A stretch of DNA of 7,029 nucleotides. Source: Halarchaeoplasma sp046498385 (GTDB lineage: Archaea > Thermoplasmatota > Thermoplasmata > Halarchaeoplasmatales > Halarchaeoplasmataceae). Position numbers and translations under genes: made by a program. Shown one piece after another: positions 5,708 through 7,029 of the stretch. Where the stretch lies: the NCBI GenBank assembly GCA_046498385.1, contig JAWOAU010000100.1:1-7029 (forward strand). The letters run 5' to 3'. A model generated the notes under the pieces. That model had not been told where the DNA came from and did no database searches. It saw nothing but the letters and a program-made list of their open reading frames with translations. Positions within the stretch are counted from its first letter, which is position 1. Every line of letters starts with the position of its first letter.

Positions 5708-6559
5708 ATGATGGATGAGACAAGTTTTACTAAGAAGGTTTTCCAAGGTATCGCGATGGGTCTGGCCAACGTGGTACCAGGTATTTCCGGGGGTACCATG
5801 GCATTGATCATGGATATCTACAAAAGACTCATACACTCGATCAACACCCTACCTTTGACTTTACCCATTAAACTCCTGAAGGGTGAGAATGTGAAGGAGG
5901 ATTGGAAACAAATAGACTTCCGTTTCTTGATACCCGTGGCCCTGGGGGTTATGATATCTACGCTGTTACTAGCCAGGGTCATGGAATATTTCTTGGATCA
6001 ATATTCAACTCCAGCTTACTCTTTCTTCATCGGTCTGATACTAGCATCCTTGATCGTTGTTTACAAACACATAGAGCCCCTGGGCATTACGGAGATATGT
6101 GCAGGAGTGATGGGTTTTCTCTTCGTATTCTTTATGATGGGGGGAAACGGGATTGACGGTGCACATACACCTCTTTCGATATTTCTGGCAGGGATATTTT
6201 CCATAGCATCCATGATATTGCCAGGGATATCGGGCTCCATGGTACTGGTCCTCGTGGGTGAATATCATTTTATGTTACATGCGTTGAATTCATTGGAGCT
6301 CGTAACCATCACGATATTCATCTTCGGTGGTCTAGTAGGTTTATTTGGCCTATCAAAAATCTTGGAATACCTACTGAGACGTTCAACATCGATTACCATG
6401 GCCTTTCTCTTCGGACTGGTATTCGGAGGGCTGAGGATACCTTTGGAAAAGGCTGCGGAAGGTGATATCTACATTCCCTTTATTGTAATACCCGCAGCCC
6501 TGGGTGCCGTTCTCCTACTGATAATGGAGTACTACGGCAGCAGAGTCACATACGATTAA
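5708..6559 (+). CDS. DUF368 family membrane protein, predicted polyprenyl-phosphate transporter
   Basis: A 283-residue, strongly hydrophobic protein. Two matching motifs mark the two halves of the DUF368 fold: NVVPGISGGT (21-30) and MILPGISGSM (169-178), each followed by a hydrophobic stretch. DUF368 proteins in bacteria (PopT) return undecaprenyl phosphate to the inner leaflet so that envelope glycan synthesis can reuse it. In an archaeon the natural cargo would be a dolichyl-type phosphate used in glycosylation, which is inference. The length is normal for the family and the frame is intact. It begins one base after the TGA of the TraB-like gene. Two ATGs are adjacent (5708 and 5711); the GGGGTGA formed by the end of the upstream gene sits closer than usual to both, and spacing slightly favours 5711. 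Coupled expression is likely. Its end overlaps the convergent PHP gene by 14 bp. Confidence 0.9.
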   Translation: MMDETSFTKKVFQGIAMGLANVVPGISGGTMALIMDIYKRLIHSINTLPLTLPIKLLKGENVKEDWKQIDFRFLIPVALGVMISTLLLARVMEYFLDQYSTPAYSFFIGLILASLIVVYKHIEPLGITEICAGVMGFLFVFFMMGGNGIDGAHTPLSIFLAGIFSIASMILPGISGSMVLVLVGEYHFMLHALNSLELVTITIFIFGGLVGLFGLSKILEYLLRRSTSITMAFLFGLVFGGLRIPLEKAAEGDIYIPFIVIPAALGAVLLLIMEYYGSRVTYD

Positions 6560-7029
6560 AACCACGGCCAATCCATTTTACTATGGATTTGGTTATGTAG
6601 TGTATTGAATCCGCTGAAGAACGGTGGGACCCGTCTACGTTGGTTCTTCCATTTTTGATCTCATTTATAAGTTCCTGCCACGAACTAACTTTTTTGACAA
6701 TCGTGTAACCTGCTCCCACGTATTCCACTTTGTGTGCATCGCTGCCGCCGATGACCGGAAGGTTGAGGTCCACGGCTAACTTCTGGGCCTTTAGATTACT
6801 TTTGAGAGGCGTCCTTGCATTCAATCCCTCTATAGCCCCCCATTCATTTTTGCGCACCTCGGTTTCACCTATACCCGACCAGAACCGGTAAGGGTGCATC
6901 GCCACCGGTAGTCCGTTTAGTTCCAGGATTCGCCTTATGGCGGTCCTGACGTCGGGCTGTTCGCCCATGCTCTCCTCGATACCAAGAGCACCAACGTGAC
7001 CTGCCGGCGTGCTGACCTCAACCCCTGGT
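6546..7029 (-). CDS. PHP-domain metal-dependent phosphoesterase, C-terminal 160 residues
   Basis: The frame is open to the right edge, so the true start lies outside the window; an internal ATG at 6968 is not the start, because the preceding 20 codons match the family. Visible PHP metal-site motifs, numbered from the first full codon, are GVEVSTPAGHVGALGI (E4, H11), AMHPYR (H45), IEGLNAR (E67) and GGSDAH (D97, H99). These are the later motifs of the PHP fold, so the missing N-terminal part should carry the HxH motif. Such proteins hydrolyse phosphate esters using two or three metal ions; relatives act on nucleotides, histidinol phosphate or DNA ends, and the exact substrate is not readable here. 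The final 30 or so residues, beyond the core, are a basic tail. The 3' end overlaps that of the DUF368 gene. Confidence 0.9.
   Translation of the reverse strand, partial: PGVEVSTPAGHVGALGIEESMGEQPDVRTAIRRILELNGLPVAMHPYRFWSGIGETEVRKNEWGAIEGLNARTPLKSNLKAQKLAVDLNLPVIGGSDAHKVEYVGAGYTIVKKVSSWQELINEIKNGRTNVDGSHRSSADSIHYITKSIVKWIGRGFNRM
6568..6592. repeat. Hairpin just after the DUF368 stop, within the PHP coding end
   Basis: AATCCAT (6570-6576) and ATGGATT (6583-6589) form a perfect 7-bp stem with a TTTACT loop, and CC/GG outside it can extend the stem with one bulged T. It begins about 10 nt after the DUF368 TAA. No long T run follows on either strand, so it is not a classical terminator. It may help shape or protect the 3' ends of the convergent transcripts, or may be chance. 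Confidence 0.3.

Noticed and set aside
6546..6968. ATG at 6968 as the real start of the PHP gene
   Set aside because: The frame is open upstream to the window edge, and the preceding codons encode GVEVSTPAGHVGALGI, a PHP family motif, so the gene starts outside the window.

Overview
The window looks like a piece of an archaeal chromosome, probably euryarchaeal. Thermoplasmata-like lineages are a reasonable guess, but nothing here fixes the taxon. The evidence is: GGTGA/GGAGGT-type Shine-Dalgarno motifs ahead of most starts; TATA-like boxes about 25 nt ahead of plausible transcription starts rather than paired -35/-10 boxes; frequent ATA and AGG/AGA codons; and very compact gene spacing. No RNA gene, CRISPR array, insertion sequence, phage gene or attachment site was found.

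Left block (1-2264, minus strand): a tightly packed operon in the order carboxyltransferase/biotin subunit (oadA-like), one-helix gamma subunit (oadG-like), and the first 62 codons of the beta membrane subunit (oadB-like), which runs off the left edge. Together these suggest a biotin-dependent, sodium-pumping decarboxylase, most likely for oxaloacetate. Its start region (2172-2264) holds a TATA-like box and a small inverted repeat near the predicted transcription start.

Middle block (2265-4436, minus strand): a 42-aa four-cysteine zinc-finger protein, then an ABC-2 type exporter made of an ATPase and a permease. The two exporter genes overlap by 4 nt, and the permease starts at TTG.

Right block (4525-6559, plus strand): a divergent two-gene unit. 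The first gene is a TraB/PrgY-family membrane protein in which both GxxH motifs and the acidic residue of the usual VELD-like motif are gone, although the rest of the family framework is kept. One base separates it from the second gene, a DUF368 protein of the family shown in bacteria to transport polyprenyl phosphate across the membrane. It is followed, convergently and with a 14-bp overlap, by the 3' part of a PHP-domain metallophosphoesterase gene (6546-7029, minus strand) that runs off the right edge.

The most interesting parts are the probable TraB pseudoenzyme coupled to the DUF368 lipid-carrier transporter, and the short divergent promoter region (4437-4524). That region contains a perfect CGGTTA-N5-TAACCG palindrome between the zinc-finger gene and the TraB-like gene. 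No single defined new system can be claimed from the sequence alone.
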